From Streptosporangiaceae bacterium (GTDB lineage: Bacteria > Actinomycetota > Actinomycetes > Streptosporangiales > Streptosporangiaceae), in assembly GCA_030039095.1 (NCBI GenBank), contig JASHQP010000226.1, positions 1-11,789 of the forward strand: a DNA stretch of 11,789 nucleotides. The letters are read 5' to 3'. How positions within the stretch are numbered: position 1 is the first letter of the stretch; every line of letters begins with the position of its first letter. Under the pieces are notes generated by a model that was not told the DNA's origin, searched no databases, and saw only the letters and a list, made by a program, of their open reading frames with translations. Shown one piece after another: positions 1 to 5,975 of the stretch. Made by a program: the position numbers and the translations under genes.

Positions 1-495
1 CGGGTCACCTACCGGCCACGGGCGAGCGTCCGCATGCTCGCGGCGCAGTATTTCCACTACGGCCGGTGGCGCCGGGTGGTGGCGCGGCAGCACGCCGGCA
101 CGATCAACCCGCGGTACCTGGCGCCCCCGGCCGCCGTCCTGGTGATGGCGATCGGGGCGCTGGCGGGCATCGCGGGACTCGCCGGCCTGCTCGGCGACGC
201 CGCCGGGATCTGGCCTACGATCCTGGCCTGCGGGTTCGCTGTCCCAGCTCTGTACGTGGCGGGAGTGATCGGCGTCGGCGCGATGGCGGTGCGTCACCTG
301 CGCCCGGGAGTGGCGGCGCGGGTTCCCCGGGTGCTGGCAGCGATGCACATCGCCTGGGGGGTTGGCTTCCTCACCAGCCCGCGCAGCTTGCTGCCCGGCA
401 GCCGCACCGTGAGCGAGCCCGCCGACCCCGGCCCGCAGCCCGGAGGGGACGACCCCTATCACCACGCGCCGCGGCGCAAGCGCCGCGAAGACTAG
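1..495 (+). CDS. Family 2 glycosyltransferase, ExoA-like, C-terminal part (5' end outside window)
   Basis: The reading frame is open from base 1 and ends at TAG 493-495, giving about 164 residues of a longer protein. The visible part starts with an R-V-T-Y-R-P-R stretch, then Q-Y-F-H-Y-G-R-W-R-R-V-V, the end of a cytosolic GT2 catalytic domain in actinobacterial ExoA-like (succinoglycan-type) transferases. Three or so hydrophobic segments follow, roughly at bases 130-200, 210-290 and 330-370, including the G-V-G-F-L-T-S-P-R block common near the end of these proteins. The C-terminal tail is hydrophilic, with two histidines and a basic R-R-K-R-R-E-D end. The nucleotide-sugar binding and DXD motifs lie outside the window, so donor and acceptor cannot be judged. 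It probably builds a surface glycan at the inner face of the membrane. The family call rests on remembered sequence resemblance. Confidence 0.82.
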   Translation, partial: RVTYRPRASVRMLAAQYFHYGRWRRVVARQHAGTINPRYLAPPAAVLVMAIGALAGIAGLAGLLGDAAGIWPTILACGFAVPALYVAGVIGVGAMAVRHLRPGVAARVPRVLAAMHIAWGVGFLTSPRSLLPGSRTVSEPADPGPQPGGDDPYHHAPRRKRRED

Positions 496-520
496 GCCGT
501 GTTCCGTAGGCCGTGTTCCG
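493..520. repeat. 14-bp perfect tandem duplication over a stop codon
   Basis: The unit TAGGCCGTGTTCCG occurs at 493-506 and again at 507-520, followed by a further TAG at 521-523. The first TAG is the stop codon of the upstream glycosyltransferase, so the duplication leaves the protein end unchanged. Cause unknown: replication slippage, or a remnant of a mobile element end. Confidence 0.9.
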
Positions 521-788
521 TAGATCATCGGAGGGTCGCTGGCCGGCCTGTGGCGTCGCCGGGGTAAATGCGGGCGCACCAAAAAGGCCGTCTGCGTCGA
601 GCCGGAACTCGCTTGCTGACCAGAATCCGTGAAGCCGGCTCATTGAAAACCGGCGTATCAGGCATTTCCGGGCATCCTGCCGCGAGGCCCGGCGGGGCGC
701 ACTAGGGTCGCCGGCCCGTTGCTGCTGCTAGAGCGACAGCGACGGGCCGGCGACACTACGGCGTATGTCAAGATCTGCGAGACACGCC
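496..788. other. Non-coding gap between convergent genes
   Basis: About 290 bases separate the stop codons of the left glycosyltransferase (+) and the cytidylyltransferase (-). I see no convincing gene here: the small open frames lack a ribosome binding site and resemble nothing recognised. The gap holds the 14-bp tandem duplication at its left end. It also holds a loose inverted pair (GAGCCGG about 599-605, CCGGCTC about 635-641) and a long hairpin at 707-754. Base composition at 580-670 is somewhat richer in A/T than the flanking genes, as expected for non-coding DNA. Confidence 0.6.
707..754. terminator. Strong hairpin, likely bidirectional terminator
   Basis: Arm 707-724 (GTCGCCGGCCCGTTGCTG) pairs with 737-754 (CAGCGACGGGCCGGCGAC) over 18 positions, with one T-G wobble at 720/741 and a 12-base loop. 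It lies between two converging stop codons, 212 bases after one and 35 bases beyond the other, where a shared terminator would be expected. No T-run follows either arm, so it is not a classical intrinsic terminator. U-tail-less hairpins have been proposed as terminators in high-GC actinobacteria. It could instead protect mRNA 3' ends. Confidence 0.6.
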
Positions 789-1490
789 CTAATCGACCCT
801 CCGGAGTAGGGTCTCCGCGAGTTCCAGGTCACCCGGATAGGTGATCTTGATGTTGCGCTCGCTGCCCTGAACCAGGCGAACCGGGACGTCGGGCAGATAG
901 CGGAGCACCACGCCGCAGTCGTCCGTGGCCTGCCGGGGGGTGAAGGACGGGTCGGCAGCGGCCAGCTCATAGGCCCGCCGGATCACCGAGAGCCTGAAGC
1001 CCTGTGGCGTCTGGCAGCGGGCCAGGGTTTCGCGTCGCGGCATTCCGGTCACGACGCCGTCGGCAACCTCCACGATCGTGTCGGCAGACGGGACGGCCAC
1101 GCCGATCGCCCGGTCGGCTGCGAGCGCGCTGACACAGTCGGCGATGATCCGCTGATCCAGCAGCGGCCTGGCGGCATCGTGGAAGAGAACGTTGCACTCG
1201 TCGTCGCCGAGTGCCGCGATCGCGCAGCGCGTCGAGTCCGTCCGCGTCGTTCCGCCCTCGATCACCCGGGTCACCTTGGGATACGCGGCGGCGACGAACT
1301 GCTGCCTGGCCGGGCCGTCGAGGCCCGCCGGCATCACGATCGTGATCGAGTCCACGCCCGGAGCCTGCTCGAACGCGGCAACCGAGTGCTCGATGAGCGT
1401 CCGGCCCGCCAGGACCTGCATCTGCTTGGGCCTGTCGCCGCCGAACCGCTGGCCCATCCCGCCGGCCAGCACGACCGCCACCGTCCGCAT
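789..1490 (-). CDS. IspD/TarI-family cytidylyltransferase
   Basis: A 233-residue soluble enzyme expected to join CTP to a polyol phosphate, giving a CDP-alcohol and pyrophosphate. The nucleotide-binding signature L-A-G-G-M-G-Q-R-F-G-G-D-R-P-K-Q lies at residues 8-23, with the catalytic Arg15 and Lys22. H-D-A-A-R-P is at 104-109, T-P-Q-G-F at 161-165, T-D-D-C at 189-192 and N-I-K-I-T with Lys215 at 213-217. Length is normal for IspD (methylerythritol 4-phosphate cytidylyltransferase) and TarI (ribitol 5-phosphate cytidylyltransferase). The LAGG...PKQ form of the first motif and the surface-glycan neighbours favour a TarI-like role; no ispF is adjacent. ATG 1490 is fixed by an in-frame TAA 12 bases upstream, and a weak AAAGG precedes it. 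It is transcribed divergently from the operon starting at 1751. The family is certain; the substrate is not. Confidence 0.88.
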   Translation of the reverse strand: MRTVAVVLAGGMGQRFGGDRPKQMQVLAGRTLIEHSVAAFEQAPGVDSITIVMPAGLDGPARQQFVAAAYPKVTRVIEGGTTRTDSTRCAIAALGDDECNVLFHDAARPLLDQRIIADCVSALAADRAIGVAVPSADTIVEVADGVVTGMPRRETLARCQTPQGFRLSVIRRAYELAAADPSFTPRQATDDCGVVLRYLPDVPVRLVQGSERNIKITYPGDLELAETLLRRVD

Positions 1491-1506
1491 GAGGGGACAT
1501 TACCTT

Positions 1507-1578
1507 TGCCCGGCCCCTGCCCGGCCGCTGCCCCGCCCGTGCCCGGCCCCTGCCCGGCCGCTGCCCCGCCCGTGCCCG
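1507..1578. repeat. 33-bp tandem repeat, 2.2 copies, G-rich on the minus strand
   Basis: Two perfect 33-bp copies start at T1507 and T1540, and a third begins at 1573 and decays after 6 bases. Each copy is built from variants of TGCCC(G/C)GCCC. On the minus strand, the sense strand of the cytidylyltransferase gene, each unit carries five runs of three or four G separated mostly by 1-3 bases. This fits the G3+N1-7 rule for a G-quadruplex. The array starts 17 bases upstream of the ATG at 1490. The in-frame TAA between array and ATG makes it unlikely to be coding. Confidence 0.9.
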
Positions 1579-1585
1579 ACCCCTG

Positions 1586-1750
1586 GTCCGTGCGTGGCAC
1601 GCGGCTCGCCCGAGGTCTGCCTTCCCCTTTGCGTGGGTAGACATAGGTACCGTAGGTCACTGGGTGGACTCGTGCAGTGCTGGGAGCCGGAATCAGCGAG
1701 ATGGGCCGGATGAGCGCAGGGCCGGGTGAACGGTTCGCGAGAGCGCTGGC
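1586..1750. promoter_or_regulatory. Divergent promoter region of cytidylyltransferase and operon
   Basis: Both flanking genes point away from here, so promoters for both must lie at or near this stretch. A near-palindromic TAGGTACCGTA at 1644-1654 contains TANNNT-type -10 candidates on both strands: TACCGT 1648-1653 on plus and TACGGT 1654-1649 on minus. A TTGCGT at 1629-1634 could be a -35 for a plus-strand -10 at about 1653. None is a strong match, and exact start sites are not claimed. Confidence 0.25.
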
Positions 1751-3394
1751 ATGAGTGTGCCGGAGACGCTCGACGACCTGCCGCGCCGTTTTGCCGGCTG
1801 GGCCGTCAGCCGCTCTCTCGCCCCGGTCTCGGTTACCGGCATCTCGGTCGCGCTCGCGGTCTGCGCCGCGGGCTGGTTCAGCGCGGGAACCAGGGCGGGC
1901 AACGTCAACGGGGCCCTGGCCCTGTGCGTCAGTTACCTGGTGGGGTGCGCTGCCCGCCAGCTCGCGAGCCCGGGTCGTGGTGCGGCGGCGCGGCGGGCCG
2001 ACGCCGACGCGCACCGGCTGGCCGACTGGTGCGCCACGCTGTCGGAGTACGCGGTCTACGCAGGACTGGCCGTCGGCGGATACGAACAGCGCTGGGGCGA
2101 CACGTGGCAGCTCGCGGTCGCGGTGATGATCGTGCAGGCGGTGCGCAAGATAGCCTTCGCGTGCAGCGGCCGGGCAGCCGAAGCCACCACGGACGACAAC
2201 CCTGCCGTTGCGGCGGTCCGCGGGTTTCTCAGCTGCCCGCCGGGCGGCCGGATAGCCCTGATCACCCTCGTCGCGCCGATCTGGGGTGCTCGCGCCACGC
2301 TGCTGGTCCTGCTGGAGTGGGGGATCATCGCCACCGGCTACGCGCTCACCGGGCGCGGGCCGTACCGCGTACCGGAAACCGCAAGCCGCGCGCAGCCGGC
2401 CTTGACCGCCGGGCCGATCGCGATACCGGGCACGCGGGTGGAACCCGCGGTTCCGGTCGAGTCCGCTGACGAGGCTGAGTCCGAGGCTTGGGTGGAGTCT
2501 GCGGCCCGGGTGGAGTCTGCGGCCTGGGCCGAATCCGCCTCCCGGGTGGAGTCTGCGGCCTGGGCCGAATCCGCCTCCTGGGTGGAGTCTGCGGCCTGGG
2601 TGGAGTCCGCGGCCCGGGTCGAATCGCCGGTACCGGATGAGCCGTTGCTGGGGGAGGAGGCGCCGGTCGCCTTCGTCGCCGCGATGGACCCGGACCAGAT
2701 GGAGCTGCCCCCGGAGGGCGACGCGCCCGAGCCAGGCTCAGCGCTCGACCTGCTGATCCCCGCGCATCCCGTTGATCCAGCCGGCCCCGCCAGGCGGAAG
2801 CACGAGGTGGAGGCTGTGGCGGATCCGCGGGCTCTCGCGACCATGGCCGCGTGCCGCGACGACGGTGCGGTCGCCGTCTGGCTCGGCCGGGTCGTCAGGG
2901 GCGAGTTCGTGCCGCTGCCGCCCGCGGTCGCGGGGCTGGCCGCCACGTCGCTGCTCGCCTGGCTGGGCATGCGCGAGCTTCCCGGGGTACTGCTGTTCAC
3001 GCCCCTGGTCGTGATGCTGCTCGCGGCCTTCGGCTCCCGGCACCCCCACGACGGCCGCCTGGACTGGCTGACGCCCGCGGTGCTGCTGGCCGGCCAGCTG
3101 CTGTATTTTGCCGCGCTGGGCTTCGCGTTCAGGGTTCCGCCGCCGGTCACGTTCGCCGTGTGCGGCCTCACCGCGCTGCACTACCTCGAGCTCGCCACCC
3201 GTACCCAGCCAGAGGCCATCCGGATCCCCGACACGAAGCTGGGGTGGGAGGGCCGGATGTTCATCGCCGGCATCGGCGCCGTCGTCGGGGGCGCAACCGT
3301 GGCCTACCTCGCGCTGGCCGCGTACCTTGTGCTGCTGATCGGCGCCGGTGTCCTCGCGGGCCGCCTCGTGGCCCGGGAAGGAGGGTACGGGTGA
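1751..3394 (+). CDS. DUF5941-type membrane protein with degenerate CDP-alcohol phosphotransferase domain
   Basis: A 547-residue membrane protein in three parts. Residues 1-205 align by eye with CDP-alcohol phosphotransferases of actinobacterial DUF5941 proteins: an A-P-V-S-V-T entry like the usual T-P-N-x-V-T, several hydrophobic segments, and E-Y-A-V-Y-A-G-L-A-V at 99-108. The catalytic DxxDGxxAR...GxxxDxxxD pattern is absent; the site reads around G-C-A-A-R-Q-L-A at 65-72, so this half is probably inactive. Residues 206-356 are an acidic, Pro/Ala-rich linker holding eight hexapeptide repeats (246-293). Residues 357-547 are a second membrane domain with H-D-G-R-L-D-W-L near 432-439 and L-G-W-E-G-R-M near 497, typical of DUF5941 as I recall it. 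ATG 1751 is the first start after an in-frame TGA at 1727; no clear ribosome site is visible. The end overlaps the next gene by GTGA. Function unknown; perhaps a membrane scaffold for the pathway. Confidence 0.72.
   Translation: MSVPETLDDLPRRFAGWAVSRSLAPVSVTGISVALAVCAAGWFSAGTRAGNVNGALALCVSYLVGCAARQLASPGRGAAARRADADAHRLADWCATLSEYAVYAGLAVGGYEQRWGDTWQLAVAVMIVQAVRKIAFACSGRAAEATTDDNPAVAAVRGFLSCPPGGRIALITLVAPIWGARATLLVLLEWGIIATGYALTGRGPYRVPETASRAQPALTAGPIAIPGTRVEPAVPVESADEAESEAWVESAARVESAAWAESASRVESAAWAESASWVESAAWVESAARVESPVPDEPLLGEEAPVAFVAAMDPDQMELPPEGDAPEPGSALDLLIPAHPVDPAGPARRKHEVEAVADPRALATMAACRDDGAVAVWLGRVVRGEFVPLPPAVAGLAATSLLAWLGMRELPGVLLFTPLVVMLLAAFGSRHPHDGRLDWLTPAVLLAGQLLYFAALGFAFRVPPPVTFAVCGLTALHYLELATRTQPEAIRIPDTKLGWEGRMFIAGIGAVVGGATVAYLALAAYLVLLIGAGVLAGRLVAREGGYG
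2486..2629 (+). repeat. Eight tandem 18-bp units encoding hexapeptides
   Basis: Eight consecutive 18-bp units encode the hexapeptide A/S-[W/R]-[V/A]-E-S-A, in order AWVESA, ARVESA, AWAESA, SRVESA, AWAESA, SWVESA, AWVESA, ARVESP. The array sits in the linker between the two membrane domains of the DUF5941-type protein (residues 246-293). Unit length is a multiple of three, so copy-number change would keep the frame. Several units are nearly identical in DNA, suggesting recent slippage or unequal exchange. Confidence 0.92.
3378..3384 (+). promoter_or_regulatory. Ribosome binding site fixing the GTG start at 3391
   Basis: AAGGAGG lies 6 bases before GTG 3391, inside the last codons of the upstream gene. 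It is the strongest Shine-Dalgarno match of the operon and decides the start of the LicC-like gene. The start overlaps the preceding TGA as GTGA, suggesting translational coupling. Confidence 0.85.
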
Positions 3395-4140
3395 TCGGCA
3401 TGGTCCTCGCGGCCGGTGCCAGCAGACGGCTGCGCCCGGACACCGACGAGCTGCCCAAGGCGCTGCTGCCCGTGGACGGCGAGACCACGATCCTGGATAT
3501 CGCGCTGCGCAACCTGGCCGCCGTTGGCACGACCGAGGTCGTGATCGTCGTCGGGCACGCCGCGCACGCGATCGCCGACCGGGCCGCCGGTCTCGAGGCC
3601 GCGCACGGGGTCACGCTGGAACTCGTGCACAACGGCAGGGCGCTCGAGTGGAACAACGCCTACTCGCTGTGGCTGGCCCGCGAGTATTTCAGCCACGGCG
3701 CCCTGCTGGTCAACGGGGACACCGTGCACCCGGTCAGCGTCGAGAAGACGCTGCTGGCGGCCCGGGGATCCGGCGCCGCCGGGCGGGCGCGGGTCCTCCT
3801 CGCCGTCGACGACGTCAAGGCGCTGGCCGACGAGGAGATGAAGGTGGTCCTCGACGCCAGGGGGCTGCTGAGCAGGATCTCCAAGCAGATGGACCCGGCA
3901 AAGGCCTACGGGGAGTACATCGGCGCGACGCTCATCGAGCCCTCGGTCGCGGTGCCGCTGGCCGACGCGCTCGAGACGACCTGGCGCCGGGATCCCGCGC
4001 TCTACTACGAGGACGGCTACCAGGAACTGGCCGACCGGGGCGGGGAGATCGCGGCGGTGCCGATCGGCGACGTCGGCTGGGTGGAAGTCGACAACCACGA
4101 GGACTTGCGCCGGGCGCGGGAGATTGCCTGTCACTGTTAG
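3391..4140 (+). CDS. LicC-like (phosphocholine-type) cytidylyl/nucleotidyltransferase
   Basis: A 249-residue soluble nucleotidyltransferase of the family usually annotated as phosphocholine cytidylyltransferase, related to LicC and to the inositol-1-phosphate cytidylyltransferase domain. It should transfer CMP (or another NMP) to a phosphorylated alcohol. L-A-A-G-A-S-R-R-L-R-P at residues 6-16 with P-K at 22-23 is the NTP-binding signature. W-N-N-A-Y-S-L-W-L-A at 87-96, N-G-D (metal site) at 108-110, E-M-K-V-V-L-D near 149-155, G-E-Y-I-G-A-T at 174-180, E-D-G-Y-Q-E-L at 207-213 and E-V-D-N-H-E-D-L at 232-239 are typical of the family. The GTG start is supported by AAGGAGG 6 bases upstream and by the 4-base overlap with the DUF5941-type gene. 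Lying between that gene and a polyol-phosphate-type dehydrogenase, it probably makes the CDP-alcohol used by the phosphotransferase at 5202. The true alcohol is unknown. Confidence 0.85.
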   Translation: MIGMVLAAGASRRLRPDTDELPKALLPVDGETTILDIALRNLAAVGTTEVVIVVGHAAHAIADRAAGLEAAHGVTLELVHNGRALEWNNAYSLWLAREYFSHGALLVNGDTVHPVSVEKTLLAARGSGAAGRARVLLAVDDVKALADEEMKVVLDARGLLSRISKQMDPAKAYGEYIGATLIEPSVAVPLADALETTWRRDPALYYEDGYQELADRGGEIAAVPIGDVGWVEVDNHEDLRRAREIACHC

Positions 4141-4171
4141 TAAGTCGCCCCTCACTGCTAGTCTCGCGAGC

Positions 4172-5224
4172 ATGCCGCTCCTGGCCCGCATGCTCGCCGC
4201 GCCGATGGTCATCGACGTGCGGCCCGGCGCCATCTGCGCGCTCGGGGACCTGCTCGCCGACCGGCGCATCGCCACGTCGGGCCGGGTCGCCGTCGCGGTA
4301 GGCTCCGGCCAGGGTGACAGCATCGCCGCGGAGCTGGAGATCAACCAGGCGGAGATCTTCCGCGTGCCCGACGGCAGCCACGGGGCCGCCGTGTCGCTGG
4401 GCAAGCGCCTGCGTGCGGGGGAGTACGAGGCGGTAGCGGGCATCGGCGGCGGCAAGACCATCGACGTCACCAAGTTCGCCGCGCACATGGCGGGCATCCC
4501 GATGGTCGCGGTGGCGACCAGCCTGGCCCACGACGGCATCGCCTCCCCGGTCAGCTCGCTGGAGCACGAGTCGGGCAAGGGGTCGTACGGGGTGGTCATG
4601 CCCGTCGCCGTGGTGGTGGACGTCGACCGGGTCCGGGCCGCCCCCGATCCGCTGGCCACCTCCGGTATCGGCGACGTGGTGGCCAAGCTGTCCGCGCTCG
4701 CCGACTGGGAGCTCGCCGCTGCCGACATCGGCGAGCCGGTGGACGGGCTCGCGGTGGCCATGGCCCGGACGGCGGCTCAGGCCGTGCTGAACCAGCCGGG
4801 CCCGGCGCGTTCCGACGAGTTCCTCGGCGTGCTCGCCGAGGCGCTGATCATGTGCGGGATGGCGATGGCCACCGCCGGCTCGAGCCGGCCGTGCAGCGGC
4901 GGCGACCACGAGATCATGCACGCGATCGACCAGCTCTACCCGGGCACCGCCAGCCACGGCGAGCTGGCCGGGCTCGGCGCGCTGTTCTGCGCGTACCTGC
5001 GCGACGACCCCGTTCAGGCCGAGCTGATCTCCGGCTGCCTGGCCCGGCACGGGCTGCCGGTTACTCCCGGCGACGTCGGGATGTCGGTGGCCGAATTCGC
5101 CCGGGCGGTAGCGTTCGGGCCCGAAACCCGGCCCGGGCGATACACGATCCTGGAGCGCCTCAGCATGTCGGAGGCTGAGACGGCGAAGCGAGTTGAGGAG
5201 TATGTCCGGGCCTACGCTGGCTGA
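4172..5224 (+). CDS. Iron-containing alcohol dehydrogenase family, glycerol-1-phosphate dehydrogenase-like
   Basis: A 350-residue NAD(P)-dependent metal enzyme of the dehydroquinate-synthase/group III dehydrogenase fold, closest in motif pattern to archaeal EgsA and bacterial AraM, which reduce dihydroxyacetone phosphate to sn-glycerol 1-phosphate. G-G-G-K-T-I-D-V-T-K at 92-101 binds the dinucleotide. A-T-S-L-A-H-D-G-I-A-S-P at 115-126 is characteristic of glycerol-1-phosphate dehydrogenases. The three metal ligands are present: Asp168 (S-G-I-G-D), His246 (G-G-D-H-E) and His262 (A-S-H-G). ATG 4172, 31 bases after the preceding stop, is preferred over TTG 4124, because family members begin M-P-x-L-x-R and the longer start would lie inside the upstream gene. 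The ribosome site is weak. The 3' end overlaps the next gene by 23 bases. It likely supplies the polyol phosphate for CDP activation; a different polyol is possible. Confidence 0.85.
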   Translation: MPLLARMLAAPMVIDVRPGAICALGDLLADRRIATSGRVAVAVGSGQGDSIAAELEINQAEIFRVPDGSHGAAVSLGKRLRAGEYEAVAGIGGGKTIDVTKFAAHMAGIPMVAVATSLAHDGIASPVSSLEHESGKGSYGVVMPVAVVVDVDRVRAAPDPLATSGIGDVVAKLSALADWELAAADIGEPVDGLAVAMARTAAQAVLNQPGPARSDEFLGVLAEALIMCGMAMATAGSSRPCSGGDHEIMHAIDQLYPGTASHGELAGLGALFCAYLRDDPVQAELISGCLARHGLPVTPGDVGMSVAEFARAVAFGPETRPGRYTILERLSMSEAETAKRVEEYVRAYAG

Positions 5225-5975
5225 GCTGCGGGCCGAGGGGCAGCCGCCGGCCGTCATCGACCGCCTGAACGATGAGCACTGGGCCGGCCGGCTCTACATG
5301 CGCAAGCTGTCGCCGCGGGCGACGTGGGTGTTCGCCCGGCTGGGCTGGTCCCCGAACGCGGTCACGGTGGCGTTCATCGTCTGCGGTGTGGCGGCCGGGG
5401 CCGTTGTGGCGTTCGGCGGTCTGTGGACCGCGATCGCCGGCGTGGTCCTGATCCAGGCCTACCTGCTGTTCGACTGCTCCGACGGGGAGCTGGCCCGCTG
5501 GAGCAAGCGGACCTCGGCCTCCGGCGTCTTCCTGGACCTGATCGGCCACTACCTGGGGGAGTCGGCGCTGCTCGTCGGGCTCGGCATCCGGGCGCAGGGC
5601 CACCTCACGCTGTCCGGGGGCTACGTTAGCGCGGGTCTCGGGGCCGCGCTGCTCGCGGCGATCGTGAAGGCCGAGACCGACAGCGTCATCGTCGCCCGGG
5701 CCAAGGCCGGCCTGCCCGCCGCCCTCGCGGACGCCGCGCTCGCACCGCGCTCCGGAGGGCTGGCGCTGGCCCGCCGGATGGCCAGCGTTGTCCGGGCCCA
5801 CCGGATCACCCAGGCGGTCGAGCTGTCGATGCTGATCCTGGCGGCGGCGATCGTCGACACGGCCCGCGGCGGCCTGGCCGCGACCCGGGTGCTGGTGGTC
5901 GCGTGCCTGGTGATCGCGGCGGTGATGGTGCTCGCGCACCTGGTGGCGATCCTCGGATCGAGGCGGCTGCGGTGA
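5202..5975 (+). CDS. CDP-alcohol phosphotransferase (integral membrane)
   Basis: A 257-residue membrane enzyme that should transfer a phospho-alcohol from a CDP-alcohol to a membrane or soluble alcohol acceptor, releasing CMP. P-N-A-V-T at 51-55 opens the first membrane helix. The signature is D91-C-S-D94-G95-E-L-A98-R99, then eight residues, G108-V-F-L-D112-L-I-G-H116. The fourth conserved aspartate, the proposed base, is therefore histidine. Further hydrophobic segments lie near 53-72, 76-90, 118-130, 141-156, 206-219 and 228-251. ATG 5202 gives M-S-G-P-T-L-A-E-L-R, as in homologues I recall, but GAGGAG at 5195-5200 leaves only one base of spacing, so TTG 5193 cannot be excluded. It starts inside the dehydrogenase gene and ends with a GTGA overlap, so all three genes are probably translated together. 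The donor is likely the CDP-alcohol made by the gene at 3391 or 789. Confidence 0.85.
   Translation: MSGPTLAELRAEGQPPAVIDRLNDEHWAGRLYMRKLSPRATWVFARLGWSPNAVTVAFIVCGVAAGAVVAFGGLWTAIAGVVLIQAYLLFDCSDGELARWSKRTSASGVFLDLIGHYLGESALLVGLGIRAQGHLTLSGGYVSAGLGAALLAAIVKAETDSVIVARAKAGLPAALADAALAPRSGGLALARRMASVVRAHRITQAVELSMLILAAAIVDTARGGLAATRVLVVACLVIAAVMVLAHLVAILGSRRLR

Noticed and set aside
371..643. Small minus-strand open frame of 90 codons in the left gap
   Set aside because: It overlaps the end of the left glycosyltransferase gene, has no ribosome site and resembles no family I know.
1507..1578. Possible CRISPR-like array
   Set aside because: The copies are directly adjacent with no spacers, and no cas gene is present.
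967..1644. Minus-strand frame translating the 33-bp repeat as an Arg/Gly/Ala/Gln repeat protein
   Set aside because: It runs out of frame through the cytidylyltransferase gene, lacks a ribosome site, and its repeat translation follows merely from unit length divisible by three.
3304..4761. Long open frame on the minus strand (about 485 codons) opposite the LicC-like and dehydrogenase genes
   Set aside because: It is an antisense shadow of well-recognised plus-strand genes. The translation is low complexity with no known motifs, as is common in high-GC DNA.
3932..5257. Minus-strand open frame of about 441 codons
   Set aside because: Antisense to the dehydrogenase with its catalytic motifs intact. 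The translation is rich in Arg/Gly/His/Pro and has no domain.
3391..5975. Phosphonate biosynthesis, suggested by LicC-like, iron dehydrogenase and CDP-alcohol phosphotransferase genes together
   Set aside because: No phosphoenolpyruvate mutase or phosphonopyruvate decarboxylase is in the window, and the dehydrogenase looks like the glycerol-1-phosphate type, not a phosphonoacetaldehyde reductase.
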